In this document: positions 1-8,059 of the stretch, one piece after another | Layout of the letters: every line of letters starts with the position of its first letter | Numbering within the stretch: position 1 is the stretch's first letter | From: Candidatus Amulumruptor caecigallinarius | Lineage (GTDB): Bacteria > Bacteroidota > Bacteroidia > Bacteroidales > Muribaculaceae | Reading direction: 5' to 3' | DNA length: 64,000 bases | NCBI GenBank assembly: GCA_944321825.1 | Contig: CALUMU010000001.1 | Span: 281,704 to 345,703, forward strand | Program-made: the position numbers and the translations under genes | Notes under the pieces: model-generated | What the model was told of the DNA's origin: nothing | Databases searched by the model: none | Seen by the model: the letters and a program-made list of their open reading frames with translations, nothing else

Positions 1-1
1 G

Positions 2-298
2 CAGAAAACCATGCGCAATGACCCTAACACTCCCCAGGCCATCCAGGAGCGTCGTATGCAGGAAATCCAGGATATGACCAACAAATACCAGCAGTTCCGC
101 CAGAATGCCCAGCAGGACATCCAGCGTCAGCAGGAGACTCTGCTTGCCCCCGTGCAGCAGAAAGTGGTCAGTGCCATCAAGGCTGTCGGCGAACTCGGCG
201 GCTATACATTTATCTTCACCAGCGAAGTCCCTGCCTATGTAGGCAAGGATGTAGTGGATGTGACTCCCGAAGTGCGCAAGCAGCTCGGATTGAAGTAA
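2..298 (+). CDS. OmpH/Skp-family periplasmic chaperone, C-terminal part
   Basis: This is the 3' end of a gene that begins before the window; the frame is open from base 2. The visible part is a Gln/Arg-rich amphipathic helix followed by a short closing segment (VQQKVVSAIKAVGELGGYTF) typical of the C-terminal tentacle and core strand of OmpH/Skp proteins. The family holds unfolded outer-membrane proteins in the periplasm. No signal peptide is visible because the N-terminus is missing. It belongs to the host chromosome, outside the integrated element. The family call is fairly safe; the exact paralog is not known. Confidence 0.75.
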   Translation, partial: QKTMRNDPNTPQAIQERRMQEIQDMTNKYQQFRQNAQQDIQRQQETLLAPVQQKVVSAIKAVGELGGYTFIFTSEVPAYVGKDVVDVTPEVRKQLGLK

Positions 299-383
299 TC
301 CCCATTATTATTACATAATGACCTTATGGCAGCGCCGCCCGGTATACGGCGGCGCTGCTTGCTTTCCCCTATCGGTACCCCAT

Positions 384-1796
384 ATGCCGCTGGACCAGTC
401 ATTAAAAAGACATCTGACTATAATCCCGTGGATTGTAGCGGGATTGTGTGTGCTTGAGTGTCTCGCGTTCATGCTCTACCACCATGCCACCACAGGGTAT
501 TGGGCATTCTACATGCCGGATACCAATTCGTATATTTTTGACGGCTTCACTTTGCGCCCACCGTTCTATCCGTTGTTCTTGAGGGCTTGCGGGTTTTCGA
601 CCGACATGACCGAGCCGACGATGATAGCTGTTTCATTAGTGCCGATTATTGTCCATGTATTGTCTGTAGCTGCTTTTACACGCATGGCCATAGGAGTGGG
701 CGGTATCTGGGGACTCTGTGTTGCTTTGGTCTATGCCCTCTTTCCTTCCTTGGGTATATTGCCGTTGGAAATGGGCACCGAAAGCTTTTCCATGTCGTTT
801 GTGGTGATAACGACCTACTTGTTCTATTGTATGTTATATAAGCCGTCATATGTACTGTGGATAGCTTTTACGTTGATGATACTGCTATTGCAGTCCATAA
901 AGCCGGCGTTCCTGTTTGTCCCTGTTTGTGTCGCCGTAATCGGGATTGGTATGATGCTGATGCCCGTCGATCCTCACAGACGCATATTGTCACGTCGGCT
1001 TCTCGTATCAGCAGCTGTCTGCGTGGCATATATACTGGTCTACAGCGCGGGTGTCTATTATAAATGGGGCGTATTTACTCCTTCTACCGTAAGTCTGAGA
1101 AATGATTATTACGAAGCTCGGCTGGCCGGTGTGCTCGACCCAAAGTGCTCTCCGGATGCGGACTTGGCGGCAGTTATTGACAGTTACATTACTAACCGCC
1201 CTGTCATTGATGAGGTTGATAGCTCTGCATGGATAGAAGGTTTAGATTTGACTAATAAATACGACCTTGCAGCATTGAGGGTTACCATTATTGAAAGCCG
1301 GAAAAAGCATGCCGCCAAGTGGCGCGACTATTTCGTGCGTAAAGTATCCTTGGGGTTGTCGGAATCGCTGATTTATCCGGGTACTGACAAAGGAGTGTTT
1401 GCAGGATATGAATTTCGTGATGATATAGGCCGTTTCCTTACAAGGACTGGGGTGACATGGTGGATTCCTACGGCTGTCGCTTTAGCGATGATGTCGCTGC
1501 TTACCTTACGGCTTGCTGTCTGCTTGCGCCATAGGGCAGGATGTAAAAAAGCACGATATGGAGCTGTTGACATTTTCGCTGATTTCAGATGCAAGTCTTT
1601 GAGAGCGTCTTCAAATCTAAGGGCGTGGTGCTTGTCCTCATTTCTGGTGCTTCTGCTTGCCGGCAATATCGGTGTGGTGGTATTCGGTGCGCCGTATGAT
1701 TTCTCACGTCTTCTCTGCCCGGTGCTACCAGCCTTTTTTCTGCTGTTGGGTTGCCTCCCTGGCCTGTTCGTCCATCGTAACGACAAGTCTGCTTAA
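384..1796 (+). CDS. Polytopic inner-membrane protein, possibly a glycosyltransferase of the PMT/ArnT type
   Basis: About 470 residues with many hydrophobic segments: one near the N-terminus, several between about residues 85 and 230, and two or more at the C-terminus. A soluble loop of roughly 150 residues lies between the two halves. Near the N-terminus a short loop reads YMPDTNSYIFDGFTLRPPFYP. An acidic residue in the first extracytoplasmic loop followed by an R-P-P-like turn is what GT-C (PMT/ArnT-like) enzymes show, but this is suggestive only. I chose the ATG at 384 because the longer reading from 318 adds 22 uncharged residues before the first helix. It belongs to the chromosome left of the tRNA boundary. 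Confidence 0.55.
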   Translation: MPLDQSLKRHLTIIPWIVAGLCVLECLAFMLYHHATTGYWAFYMPDTNSYIFDGFTLRPPFYPLFLRACGFSTDMTEPTMIAVSLVPIIVHVLSVAAFTRMAIGVGGIWGLCVALVYALFPSLGILPLEMGTESFSMSFVVITTYLFYCMLYKPSYVLWIAFTLMILLLQSIKPAFLFVPVCVAVIGIGMMLMPVDPHRRILSRRLLVSAAVCVAYILVYSAGVYYKWGVFTPSTVSLRNDYYEARLAGVLDPKCSPDADLAAVIDSYITNRPVIDEVDSSAWIEGLDLTNKYDLAALRVTIIESRKKHAAKWRDYFVRKVSLGLSESLIYPGTDKGVFAGYEFRDDIGRFLTRTGVTWWIPTAVALAMMSLLTLRLAVCLRHRAGCKKARYGAVDIFADFRCKSLRASSNLRAWCLSSFLVLLLAGNIGVVVFGAPYDFSRLLCPVLPAFFLLLGCLPGLFVHRNDKSA

Positions 1797-2043
1797 AGTA
1801 TAGACTATTTAGCTGCGCCAAGATATCGTCCGCTGACCCCAAATTGCCATGCGGATTTGCATGTAAATTTGAAACGACGATGCAAAAAGTTGCAAAAAAC
1901 GTCAAAATCTGGCAAAGTGAAGCCGTTTTTTTTAGCTTGGTAGGGCTGGGAGTCACGGATGTCGGCCTTAACCATAAACAATCCGTGCGGCGTTCCCGTC
2001 ATGCTTCGACATTCGGTAAAATGCTGTATGCCAAATAAATAAA
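1797..2043. other. Intergenic stretch without a convincing gene
   Basis: Only short overlapping open frames on both strands with no recognisable domain or signal peptide. I see no gene here; it is the chromosomal flank between the membrane-protein gene and the tRNA terminator. Confidence 0.5.
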
Positions 2044-2087
2044 AAGAATGAGTAACGAAAGCCGGGGCTTGTCAATTACTCATTCTT
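2044..2087 (-). terminator. Rho-independent terminator of the tRNA-Pro locus
   Basis: A perfect 12-bp stem (AAGAATGAGTAA at 2044-2055 paired with TTACTCATTCTT at 2076-2087) encloses a smaller inner AAGCC/GGCTT stem. Read on the minus strand it is followed by a T-rich tract. It lies directly downstream of the tRNA 3' fragment, as expected for the original tRNA terminator, so the chromosome lies on this side of the boundary. Confidence 0.75.
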
Positions 2088-2101
2088 ATCTTTCTGATGT
2101 T

Positions 2102-2143
2102 TCGGAGTGGCGAGATTCGAACTCGCGACCCCCTGCTCCCAAA
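2102..2143 (-). repeat. att site: 3' half of a tRNA-Pro gene, left end of the integrated element
   Basis: Read on the minus strand, this ends in an acceptor 3' strand CACTCCG plus discriminator A. Before it come a complete T arm (GCGAG-TTCGAAT-CTCGC), a variable loop, the 3' anticodon stem GCAGG and an anticodon loop TTTGGGA, i.e. anticodon UGG, proline. No D arm or 5' acceptor strand follows, so this is not a complete tRNA. Integration into a tRNA 3' end leaves exactly such a half at one boundary and an intact tRNA at the other. The intact copy should be a minus-strand tRNA-Pro to the right of the window; none is inside it. Confidence 0.8.
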
Positions 2144-2230
2144 AGATGCCCTATCAAGCTTTAGTTTAGTGTGAATGAGTTAGTTATAGTTTAGTACGTG
2201 CAAATCGTTGCATGTGTTTTTATGTAGTCG

Positions 2231-2836
2231 TTACTCCCATTTGATGGGGATATTGGTAAAGCGGAAGCCGTCTATATTTAAGTTTTGTCCCGGCCGAAGG
2301 TCTAAAGTTTTAATGAATTGAGGTTCATTATCTGCTTGCGTTTTGAGTATTAGTTTTACAGGAGTGTCAGGAAATAGTGTAGTAGCAACGGCTAAGGAGT
2401 TGTCTCCTAATGTAGATGCATATTTTGTATCTCTATGGGTCTCTCCTTGTTCATCAATAAAGACTGGAGGCTCAAGCGTAATAGATTGTTCTATCCTTCC
2501 TGTGGATAGGACTGAAACCACAAATGTGATCTCTCCAGTCGTCCTATTGCCTTTAGCTTCGATAAGACGGTAATTGATATTACGATTAGATGTTGCCTCG
2601 GCAATGGTTGGCTGGAGGCTGATGGCTTGCTTCAGGGCAAGGTTTTGTTTTGTGACTTCGTCAACCTTGACTTGCATGTTTGCCATGGCTGTTTGCATGG
2701 CAGTAACGGTTGACTTAAGGGAGTCTACAGCGTTTCCCATCTGAGCAATTTTCTGCTCAACTTCGGGATTGGTACTCTGCGCATGAGCCATAAGCGACAC
2801 CGCAAAGACGATTGAAGACAGAATTACTTTTTTCAT
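2231..2836 (-). CDS. Secreted coiled-coil protein of unknown function
   Basis: 201 residues. A clear signal peptide (MKKVILSSIVFAVSLMAHA) is followed by a heptad-type helix over about residues 25-75. A beta-rich C-terminal domain of about 120 residues (FVVSVLST ... SITLEPPVFIDEQGE) resembles immunoglobulin-like or DUF4352-like folds. It is the first gene inside the element and is read toward the tRNA. Residues 70-95 (QAISLQPTIAEAT) look like a linker. Likely periplasmic or surface-associated; I do not recognise a specific family. Confidence 0.6.
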   Translation of the reverse strand: MKKVILSSIVFAVSLMAHAQSTNPEVEQKIAQMGNAVDSLKSTVTAMQTAMANMQVKVDEVTKQNLALKQAISLQPTIAEATSNRNINYRLIEAKGNRTTGEITFVVSVLSTGRIEQSITLEPPVFIDEQGETHRDTKYASTLGDNSLAVATTLFPDTPVKLILKTQADNEPQFIKTLDLRPGQNLNIDGFRFTNIPIKWE

Positions 2837-2888
2837 ATTAAGATTGGTTACTCGTGTTTTTATTAGTTCTACTCCGTTGAATCCTTAT

Positions 2889-3914
2889 TTATCTATATTT
2901 AAGAGCTTTAATGAGCGAGTCGGCTTCATATGCCATCTCCCTATTTAAGCCAAACGAAAGTTGTTGAAACGAATGCGTCAGCCTGTTAAAATAAATCATT
3001 ATGCTGTATCTCGTGTAAGTTTTATCCGTAGTCGCATAAGTTCTTGTATAAGCCCTGTTTGATGTCCTATACGTATAAGCCGTACCTCTGCGAGTGTCGG
3101 TCTTGGTCACTACTTTGGTCTCTATTATGTCGTTAAAACGTACAGGCTGACCGCAATTAAATGAAATCAATCTCTCACGTTCCGAGATATGTAAGGTCTG
3201 GGCACCTTCGACCATCTTAGTCAAGCGGTTTACCAGCGTAGCGCAAGTCGGGACTGGCTGTTTATAGATATATCTACCTAAGAATCCTTTCTTTGAGTAG
3301 ATAAAATCCGTTACGCTGTCAAACAGTCTGTCGCTGTAGTCATCCCAAATCTTAAAATGTTCCTGAAAGGTACAAGAACCTATAGGTATGAGATGGACTA
3401 TATCGGTCACTTCTTTGCATGCCTGTTCAAAGTTCCGGCTGAAACGCGTCTCTTTGCGTTCCCTGACTCTCGCCCGGACATCATTTATCGTCATCCGAAA
3501 ACAGAATACCAATGAGCCAATAAATATCAGGATGTAAACCAGCCCCGCAACAGATCCAGTTCCGACACCGGCAAGCGCAAGCCCATAAGCTACACCATTA
3601 ATCAGGAGGAATAGCCCTAACCCCCTTAGCGGTTTTAATTTATATGCAAGATTTTGATAGTCATTGATGGACTCAGACGACTCGGAAATTGAAACATTTT
3701 GCCGAGCATTGCTGCTATTATAAGTCCGATGTGATATCTGCTGATTACGTGAGCCTTGTGTGGTTATAACATGATGTAGAGCTGTAAATATCCGCTTGAT
3801 TAACCGAAAAACAAGTTTCAACAGCGCAAATATCAAACGGAATATCCCAGACAGAAAGGAAATAATGTCTGCCGTAATCAGTCGCCCGACAATATAGCCT
3901 GATGTGAAACCCAT
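2889..3914 (-). CDS. Membrane protein of unknown function
   Basis: 341 residues. The N-terminal 45 residues are hydrophobic and amphipathic with basic spacing (FRLIFALLKLVFRLIKRIF), suggesting membrane association. A polar linker and two adjacent transmembrane segments at about 100-145 follow, then a soluble C-terminal half. That half contains the tract TRRGTAYTYRTSNRAYTRTYATTDKTYTRY, which is unusually rich in Thr, Arg and Tyr. It follows the regulator gene by 8 bases and is probably co-transcribed with it. No known family recognised. Confidence 0.55.
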   Translation of the reverse strand: MGFTSGYIVGRLITADIISFLSGIFRLIFALLKLVFRLIKRIFTALHHVITTQGSRNQQISHRTYNSSNARQNVSISESSESINDYQNLAYKLKPLRGLGLFLLINGVAYGLALAGVGTGSVAGLVYILIFIGSLVFCFRMTINDVRARVRERKETRFSRNFEQACKEVTDIVHLIPIGSCTFQEHFKIWDDYSDRLFDSVTDFIYSKKGFLGRYIYKQPVPTCATLVNRLTKMVEGAQTLHISERERLISFNCGQPVRFNDIIETKVVTKTDTRRGTAYTYRTSNRAYTRTYATTDKTYTRYSIMIYFNRLTHSFQQLSFGLNREMAYEADSLIKALKYR

Positions 3915-3922
3915 AATGGATG

Positions 3923-4288
3923 TTATTTAGAAGTTTTTTCGTAGAGGGATATGATTTTCTCCTTATCTGCAAGTTTTTCTCGGAGGTACTTCAACTCAGT
4001 TTCTAATCGTTCAATCTTTTCTTGACCCGAATTGACTGAAACTGAACCAGAAAGAGAAGCCGCCGACCCATGATTAGCCTCTACTCGTACACTAACTGCT
4101 TCTTCATCAAAAAAATAGCCAATCGTAACACCGAGAGCCTTTGAAATAGCTTCCAAATCTTGAGCTTGAATTTTGTTCTCACGTATACACCGATGAAGAT
4201 TTTGCTCGGTCATGCCTACCTGGTTTGATAAACCACGTATACCACCTTTCCTTTTTTCACATAGGGTTTTAATAAGTTGCAAATTCAT
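3923..4288 (-). CDS. Xre-family transcriptional regulator with C-terminal coiled coil
   Basis: About 121 residues. An HTH_3-type DNA-binding domain occupies residues 1-60 (IRGLSNQVGMTEQNLHRCI is the helix-turn-helix). A Ser/Val-rich linker and a C-terminal coiled coil (IERLETELKYLREKLADKEK) likely for dimerisation follow. I chose the ATG at 4288; a TTG nine bases upstream is possible. It is divergent from the gene at 4422, and two palindromes in between are probable binding sites. A phage-repressor-like role controlling both directions is an inference from this layout. Confidence 0.75.
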   Translation of the reverse strand: MNLQLIKTLCEKRKGGIRGLSNQVGMTEQNLHRCIRENKIQAQDLEAISKALGVTIGYFFDEEAVSVRVEANHGSAASLSGSVSVNSGQEKIERLETELKYLREKLADKEKIISLYEKTSK

Positions 4289-4315
4289 ATTAATCAAGCA
4301 TTTATAACATTGCGA

Positions 4316-4366
4316 CTAAAATATATTTTAGAGATTATAATTATTTAATGCTAAAATATATTTTAG
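4316..4366. promoter_or_regulatory. Two identical 16-bp palindromic operators
   Basis: CTAAAATATATTTTAG occurs at 4316-4331 and again at 4351-4366. Each copy is its own reverse complement, and the centre-to-centre distance is 35 bp. The pair lies between the divergent Xre regulator and the plus-strand small gene, and the second copy lies just upstream of a -7 box. This is a typical arrangement for a dimeric repressor controlling itself and the divergent operon. Confidence 0.75.
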
Positions 4367-4382
4367 TGCCGAAATAATATGT

Positions 4383-4390
4383 TAGCTTTG
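4383..4390 (+). promoter_or_regulatory. Bacteroidetes -7 box TAGCTTTG
   Basis: Matches the Bacteroidetes sigma-ABfr -7 consensus TAnnTTTG, 31 bases before the ATG at 4422. Operator copy 2 lies 17 bases upstream, where it would cover the -33 region. Confidence 0.6.
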
Positions 4391-4421
4391 CGGTATAAAG
4401 ATAATAATAATTAATGAAACT

Positions 4422-4610
4422 ATGGCAAAGCGAAGCATCATACGCAAAGCTATCGAGAAGCTGAACGTAGACGACAAGGTGAATTTTCCCATTGCGCAAC
4501 TGGCCAGTGTAAGGGTCGGAGCCTCCGAGGTGGGACTCGCAATGAACCGCAAATACAAGACCAAGTCAAACAGTTCGGATGGTGTCATAACGGTACACCG
4601 CATAGCCTGA
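4422..4610 (+). CDS. Small basic protein of unknown function
   Basis: 62 residues, lysine- and arginine-rich (MAKRSIIRKAIEKLNVDDK...). No recognised domain. The segment AQLASVRVGASEVGLAMNRKYK could form a small DNA-binding helical hairpin. It is the first gene downstream of the operator pair and is probably the one controlled by the divergent Xre regulator. Confidence 0.55.
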   Translation: MAKRSIIRKAIEKLNVDDKVNFPIAQLASVRVGASEVGLAMNRKYKTKSNSSDGVITVHRIA

Positions 4611-4662
4611 CAAACGACTCAGAGTATTCAACCAATCAACTTTTAACCAATAACATATCAAC

Positions 4663-4857
4663 ATGAATGCATTGATACCGGTTATAGCCTCATTGGGCAA
4701 ATATTCAATCAAAGAAACATGTGCCTTTCTCGGCATCCACCGCGAGACTTTGCGGAGGTGGGAGAGGGAGGGGATCATCTCCCGTAGCGGTTGCCGCAAA
4801 TGCAACGGACGGCCATTTTTCTACGGCAAAGAGATTCTGCGTGTACTCAAATCATGA
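4663..4857 (+). CDS. MerR/excisionase-type helix-turn-helix protein
   Basis: 64 residues. The core KYSIKETCAFLGIHRETLRRWEREGII is a canonical MerR-like winged helix (HTH_17 type), followed by a wing with a Cys pair (GCRKCNGRPFFYGKEIL). It is too short for a ligand domain. Such proteins serve as excisionases or as regulators of replication genes on Bacteroidales elements. Its place just upstream of the replication origin favours a regulatory role. Confidence 0.7.
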   Translation: MNALIPVIASLGKYSIKETCAFLGIHRETLRRWEREGIISRSGCRKCNGRPFFYGKEILRVLKS

Positions 4858-4921
4858 CTCAGAACATCCGATGTACAATCTCCGATAACAGAACTAATAA
4901 TAATCCAAACCATATTGCATT

Positions 4922-5161
4922 ATGTCGTACCACACACTTTCGCCGACACCACCGATAATAGATGTACAGAAAATGTACAGCATCTCGCAAGTACGGAAAT
5001 TACTCGGTACTAAATCATGCCCTATCAGCAGAGCCACCCTGTGGAGGTATCGTCGCCACGGACTCATTCAACCTACTGAGTATGTAGGGAAAGAACTGCG
5101 ATTCAAAGGTGAGTCCATAGTCCAATGCTGGAATAGGTGCATGAATCTCAGATTTACCTGA
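4922..5161 (+). CDS. MerR-like helix-turn-helix protein
   Basis: 79 residues. YSISQVRKLLGTKSCPISRATLWRYRRHGLI forms a MerR-type helix-turn-helix with a wing (KELRFKGESIVQCWNRC). It is paralogous in fold to the preceding gene and lies immediately before the iteron origin, so a role in controlling replication or excision is likely. Confidence 0.65.
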   Translation: MSYHTLSPTPPIIDVQKMYSISQVRKLLGTKSCPISRATLWRYRRHGLIQPTEYVGKELRFKGESIVQCWNRCMNLRFT

Positions 5162-5214
5162 CAGATTCTTTTCCCTTTTGTTCATCTCTGGACCTGTTTT
5201 CTTACGTACGCACG

Positions 5215-5434
5215 CGCGCGTATTAAGCTTGATATATAGCTTATATTGATATATATATTGACACTTCGTTGTAATATCTTGAATATCAGTAAGTTATAAG
5301 TATAGATTCCCTACAAAATGATACGGGCTTCCCTACAAAATGATACGCTGATTCCGGGGTTAATCCCTACAAAATGATACGCAAAACCGCCAATCCCTAC
5401 AAAATGATACGCTGACTTTTAAGTCTTACTCCCT
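5215..5434 (+). other. Iteron replication origin
   Basis: Four exact copies of TCCCTACAAAATGATACG (5308-5325, 5330-5347, 5364-5381, 5394-5411) lie in the same orientation directly before the initiator gene, with start-to-start spacings of 22, 34 and 30 bp. Upstream is a very AT-rich stretch (5225-5275) preceded by an alternating CG tract near 5210, a plausible unwinding element. This is the standard design of Rep_3-type plasmid origins. It also suggests initiator autoregulation, because the last iteron ends 24 bases before the ATG. Confidence 0.85.
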
Positions 5435-6610
5435 ATGGCAGCAGCATCACAAGCCACACCGCAAAATCCCGGACAAAACAGGCATATCAATGTGCCGTTT
5501 AAAATATCATGGTCGCGTCAGCCCGACATGAGCATCCATGAGCAGCGTCTGTTGCTGCGCATCATGGAATACTGTCAGGCGCAAATCAACGGTGTGGCCA
5601 CAAAAGGGATATGCCAAGTCACTCCAAACCATAAGACGGTTGAGATAACGATGCCCCTGAGCGATGTATTCTTTTCTCGCCGCGTGTCGCCAAAAGAGGC
5701 CGAAGAATGTCTGCTGTCCCTGCACAGGCATACGTTCCAGTTTCAGGACAAGAACATGTGGTGGTCATGCGGATATATCGAGCATCCTGAAGTGCGCTTC
5801 GGACAGCGCATAATGAGTTTCGGTGTCTATCACCGCCTGTGGGAGATCATAAAAGCTTATGCCGAAGGGTTCCACAAGGTAGAGCTTAACAAAGCCCTTA
5901 ACTTGCCCACTTCGTACGCTATCAGGTTTTATCTGCTGGTCAGCGAAAATAAGACGGACCGAATGGAGATGTCGGTCGATGTATTCAAGAACTGGCTCGG
6001 CATCCCGGAGGATAAATACCGCGACAAGAAAGGCAACCACAGGATAGACAATCTTGAAGAACGCATCATAAAGCCCTCGAAGCAGTCGCTTGACGAGAGC
6101 TGCCCCTACACGTTCACCTACTCCAAGGTCAGGGAGAATCCACGCAATCCCAAAAGCCGTGTAGTGGCGTTTGAGTTCGTGCCAGTTGAGCAACCGCACA
6201 TGAAAGACCCGGAACTGGAGCGCAAACGTCTCATCTCCGAGATTGCGCCATCATTTCTCCTTAGCCCAGAAGTATATGATTACCTGAAAACGAACTATGG
6301 GATGACAGGGCCATTTCTCAATCCACGAAAGGCAAAAATCAAGCAATGGGAGGATTTGGAAGCCGACCCTTTGGGGTGGCTGGCTGCAAGACGCAGACTG
6401 GCGCACGAAGCATCCACCGAACCTCGCAATTACATCTTCGGTGCCATGTGCCGCAGAATCGACGAGCTTTTAGGGAGAGAGGAAACCAGTCAGGACATGG
6501 ATGCTCGGTCATCTCCGCCACAGCCATTACAAGCACAGATTGAGATGAAGCGTAAGGTGGATGACCTGAGCAATGAATTGGCCAATTTATTCAATCCATA
6601 TGACCATTAG
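5435..6610 (+). CDS. Rep_3-family (RepB-type) replication initiator
   Basis: 391 residues. Winged-helix domain 1 is around residues 20-150 (SWSRQPDMSIHEQRLLLRIMEYCQ ... PLSDVFFS) and winged-helix domain 2 around 150-260 (VELNKALNLPTSYAIRFYLLVSENK ... NWLGIPEDKYRD). The C-terminus is a variable charged tail. It would bind the four iterons in front of it and start replication. In an integrated element it may support replication of the excised circle or stable maintenance. The start at 5435 follows the last iteron directly. Confidence 0.85.
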   Translation: MAAASQATPQNPGQNRHINVPFKISWSRQPDMSIHEQRLLLRIMEYCQAQINGVATKGICQVTPNHKTVEITMPLSDVFFSRRVSPKEAEECLLSLHRHTFQFQDKNMWWSCGYIEHPEVRFGQRIMSFGVYHRLWEIIKAYAEGFHKVELNKALNLPTSYAIRFYLLVSENKTDRMEMSVDVFKNWLGIPEDKYRDKKGNHRIDNLEERIIKPSKQSLDESCPYTFTYSKVRENPRNPKSRVVAFEFVPVEQPHMKDPELERKRLISEIAPSFLLSPEVYDYLKTNYGMTGPFLNPRKAKIKQWEDLEADPLGWLAARRRLAHEASTEPRNYIFGAMCRRIDELLGREETSQDMDARSSPPQPLQAQIEMKRKVDDLSNELANLFNPYDH

Positions 6611-6736
6611 ACATCAACACACCCCAGCACATACCCTCTAAAACGCGCAGAAACACCTCTAATTTCTAAGCGATTCGCGCAAATGAGGTTTCATAACCCA
6701 CGCCGCAGAATACGCTTAGAATCAAAAAAACGATAT

Positions 6737-6895
6737 ATGACAATTTACATATCACTTCCCATCACCGGGCAATGCGATGCAATAGTGCTAATGCCCGGTT
6801 GGATGGCAAACAAAGGCTGCACCTTGGAGTACCAGTGCGCCCTGATATACGGCTTTTCCAGTAAGATTCAGAAAATAGAAAATCTGACAGACTAA
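6737..6895 (+). pseudogene. DUF4406-type protein with internal deletion
   Basis: 52 residues. The start (MTIYISLPITG) and the end (CDAIVLMPGWMANKGCTLEY...) match the two ends of DUF4406 proteins (about 90-110 residues, a nucleoside 2-deoxyribosyltransferase-like fold). The roughly 45-50 residues normally between them are absent. The frame is kept, so it may still be translated, but the fold should be broken. The gene ends inside the ATG of the methyltransferase (base 6895 is shared), so translation may be coupled. ATG 6737 is preferred over 6683. Confidence 0.55.
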
Positions 6896-8058
6896 TGGGT
6901 ATCACGGTATTAAGTTTATTCGACGGCATGAGCTGCGGACAGATTGCGCTCCATGAGCTTGGAATCAAGGTTGACACATATTACGCCTCCGAGATAGACA
7001 AGTTCTGCATCGCGCAGACGCAACTCAACTTCCCAGGCACAATCCAGTTGGGCGATGTGCGCGGCATAGATGCTGTGCGGTTGCCGAAAATAGACTTGAT
7101 ACTCGCCGGATCACCGTGCCAGGGATTTAGTTTCGCGGGCAAGCGACTTAACTTTGAAGACCCACGCTCTGCGCTGTTTTTTGAATTCATACGCATACTC
7201 GGTGAGGCAAAGACTCTGAATCCGCAGGTGCTTTTCTTACTTGAAAACGTCCGTATGAAACAGTCAAGCGAGAGTGTTATCAGCGACCGTATAGGACTAC
7301 TTCCTGTAATCATCAACTCCAGCCTCGTATCGGCTCAGAACCGAGTCCGGATGTATTGGAGCAACATACGGACAAGAACCGAGACAAATCTCTTTGAGAC
7401 AATAAAAGTTACCGACATACCGCCGCCCAAAGACCGTGGGCTTTATCTCAGGGACATATTGGAGGACGATGTGCCAGAACGGTTCTATCTCACGGAAAGT
7501 TACATCAAGAAACTAAAAGAATATCATCATCGGCAGAAGAAACTCGGCAACGGTTTCTGTCTCGATCCACGGACAGCGAGCGACAAAGCCAAAGCGGTAT
7601 GTATCGGTGGCAAGTGGCACGATGACATAGTATTGCTTGATAGCAAACATTGTCAACGCTGTTTTGCAGTTCGCGGCCGGAATCCGAAGACTGGAAGAAA
7701 CGAGCAGACGATGACGTTACCACCAGTTTGTAAAACGAATTGTCTTACAAGTGTAGAGAAAGACAATTTAATACTTCAACTTCCGCATGGGTGGAATAAA
7801 GGACGGCTTATTAAAGACAAAGCCCCGTCACTAACGACAAGTTCTTGGGAACATAATAATTTGCTTTTAATACGAAAAGCTGTGCAGATTACACCCGACG
7901 CTATATTGCGCCGCCTGACACCGATTGAGTGCGCCCGGCTGCAGACAATCCCCGAATGGTACAAATGGGAATGTTCGGAAACACAACAGTATCGAATGTT
8001 AGGCAACGGCTGGACTGTGGAAGTAATAAAGCACATACTATCTTTTATAAAAAAATAA
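6895..8058 (+). CDS. DNA (cytosine-5) methyltransferase, orphan
   Basis: 387 residues. Motif I is LSLFDGMSCGQIAL (6-19), catalytic motif IV GSPCQGFSFAG with Cys75, motif VI LENVR (117-120), motif VIII QNRVRMYW, and motif X RMLGNGWTVEVIKHI at the C-terminus. The short spacing and target region resemble the DNMT3-like phage and mobile-element C5 enzymes. No restriction endonuclease is adjacent. On an ICE it probably protects the element from host restriction. Confidence 0.9.
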   Translation: MGITVLSLFDGMSCGQIALHELGIKVDTYYASEIDKFCIAQTQLNFPGTIQLGDVRGIDAVRLPKIDLILAGSPCQGFSFAGKRLNFEDPRSALFFEFIRILGEAKTLNPQVLFLLENVRMKQSSESVISDRIGLLPVIINSSLVSAQNRVRMYWSNIRTRTETNLFETIKVTDIPPPKDRGLYLRDILEDDVPERFYLTESYIKKLKEYHHRQKKLGNGFCLDPRTASDKAKAVCIGGKWHDDIVLLDSKHCQRCFAVRGRNPKTGRNEQTMTLPPVCKTNCLTSVEKDNLILQLPHGWNKGRLIKDKAPSLTTSSWEHNNLLLIRKAVQITPDAILRRLTPIECARLQTIPEWYKWECSETQQYRMLGNGWTVEVIKHILSFIKK

Positions 8059-8059
8059 T

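Noticed and set aside
318..383. Longer start of the membrane protein at 384
   Set aside because: The extra 22 residues are unlike a membrane-protein N-terminus, and the ATG at 384 leads directly into the first charged and hydrophobic segment.
2102..2175. A complete tRNA-Pro gene
   Set aside because: Only the 3' half is present; the bases where the D arm and 5' acceptor strand should be do not pair, so it was called an attachment fragment.
5308..5411. A CRISPR array (regular repeats)
   Set aside because: Only four 18-bp repeats with spacers of 4, 16 and 12 bases, non-palindromic and directly before a Rep gene: these are iterons. No cas genes are in the window.
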